From Baffinella frigidus (Eukaryota; Cryptophyceae; Cryptomonadales; Baffinellaceae): a DNA stretch of 10,013 bases. The first letter of the stretch is position 1; every line of letters begins with the position of its first letter. Below are positions 9,983 to 10,013 of the stretch, piece by piece. Location: NCBI GenBank assembly GCA_026770585.1, contig MU646425.1, positions 359,439 through 369,451 of the forward strand, read 5' to 3'. The notes under the pieces are model-generated. The model was given only the letters and a program-made list of their open reading frames with translations, had not been told where the DNA came from and did not search any database. The position numbers were made by a program, and so were the translations under genes.

Positions 9983-10013
9983 GGCCGTGTAGTGGCACGG
10001 GGCTAGTGGCGGG
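9983..10013. other. End of window, more CTAGTGG repeat
   Basis: TAGTGGCACGGGGCTAGTGGC continues the tandem repeat of 9676-9865 on the far side of the fold-back element. Confidence 0.5.

Noticed and set aside
1-10013. tRNA, rRNA or spliceosomal RNA genes
   Set aside because: No cloverleaf with conserved TTCGANTC-like arm, and no recognisable rRNA segment, was seen on either strand by eye.

Overview
The window looks like nuclear DNA of a microbial eukaryote, probably an alga or related protist. There are no bacterial-type genes, operons or ribosome binding sites. Short GC-rich coding blocks, rich in GAG, AAG, CTC and GCC codons, lie between long tracts of degenerate AACCCT heptamers, and one tract is exact plant/alga-type telomeric TTTAGGG. 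A repeat-rich green prasinophyte or a dinoflagellate-type genome would both fit; the sequence does not decide between them.

The main content is inferred to be one plus-strand gene in pieces, with eight exon types in collinear order: E1 (255-355), E2 (1241-1316), E3 (2631-2706), E5 (4905-4989), E6 (5602-5637), E7 (7158-7210), E8 (8406-8462) and E9 (9495-9570). (The tail copies of E3 are called E3 tails; there is no separate E4.) Every junction is phase-compatible (0, 1, 2, 0, 0, 2, 2) and split codons are completed in frame, for example CG|G, AG|C and GG|G. One copy of each exon would give about 175 residues: an alpha-helical, charged N-terminal part, an acidic linker, a lysine run with a short hydrophobic stretch, another acidic segment and a charged helical C-terminus ending in TAA. 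I do not recognise the family.

Almost every exon type is present in several tandem copies, intact or decayed: E1 x3, E2 x2 plus two tails, E3 x6 plus seven tails, E5 x2, E6 x3, E7 x3 plus two fragments, E8 x4, E9 x2. Each is separated by its own variant of heptamer or other tandem repeat.

Two exon copies are split by insertions (195 bp at E3a, 80 bp at E7a). Both are bounded by short direct repeats containing AG|G, have inverted-repeat-like ends, and can be removed exactly as a GT-AG and a GC-AG intron with the exon frame restored. This is the signature of introner elements, transposons that create introns on insertion. The rest of the intronic space holds non-coding fold-back elements. Three share the end GAAAATTACTACAC, one of them with nested palindromes including a perfect 38-bp palindrome. 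Another family has CCTAGGACC/CCTACGGTAGG cores and TACAGGGGTACCTC ends. A tandem array at 6183-6566 has units shaped like minimal introns.

All exon calls rest on splice signals, phase matching and agreement between copies. No transcript or database evidence was available.
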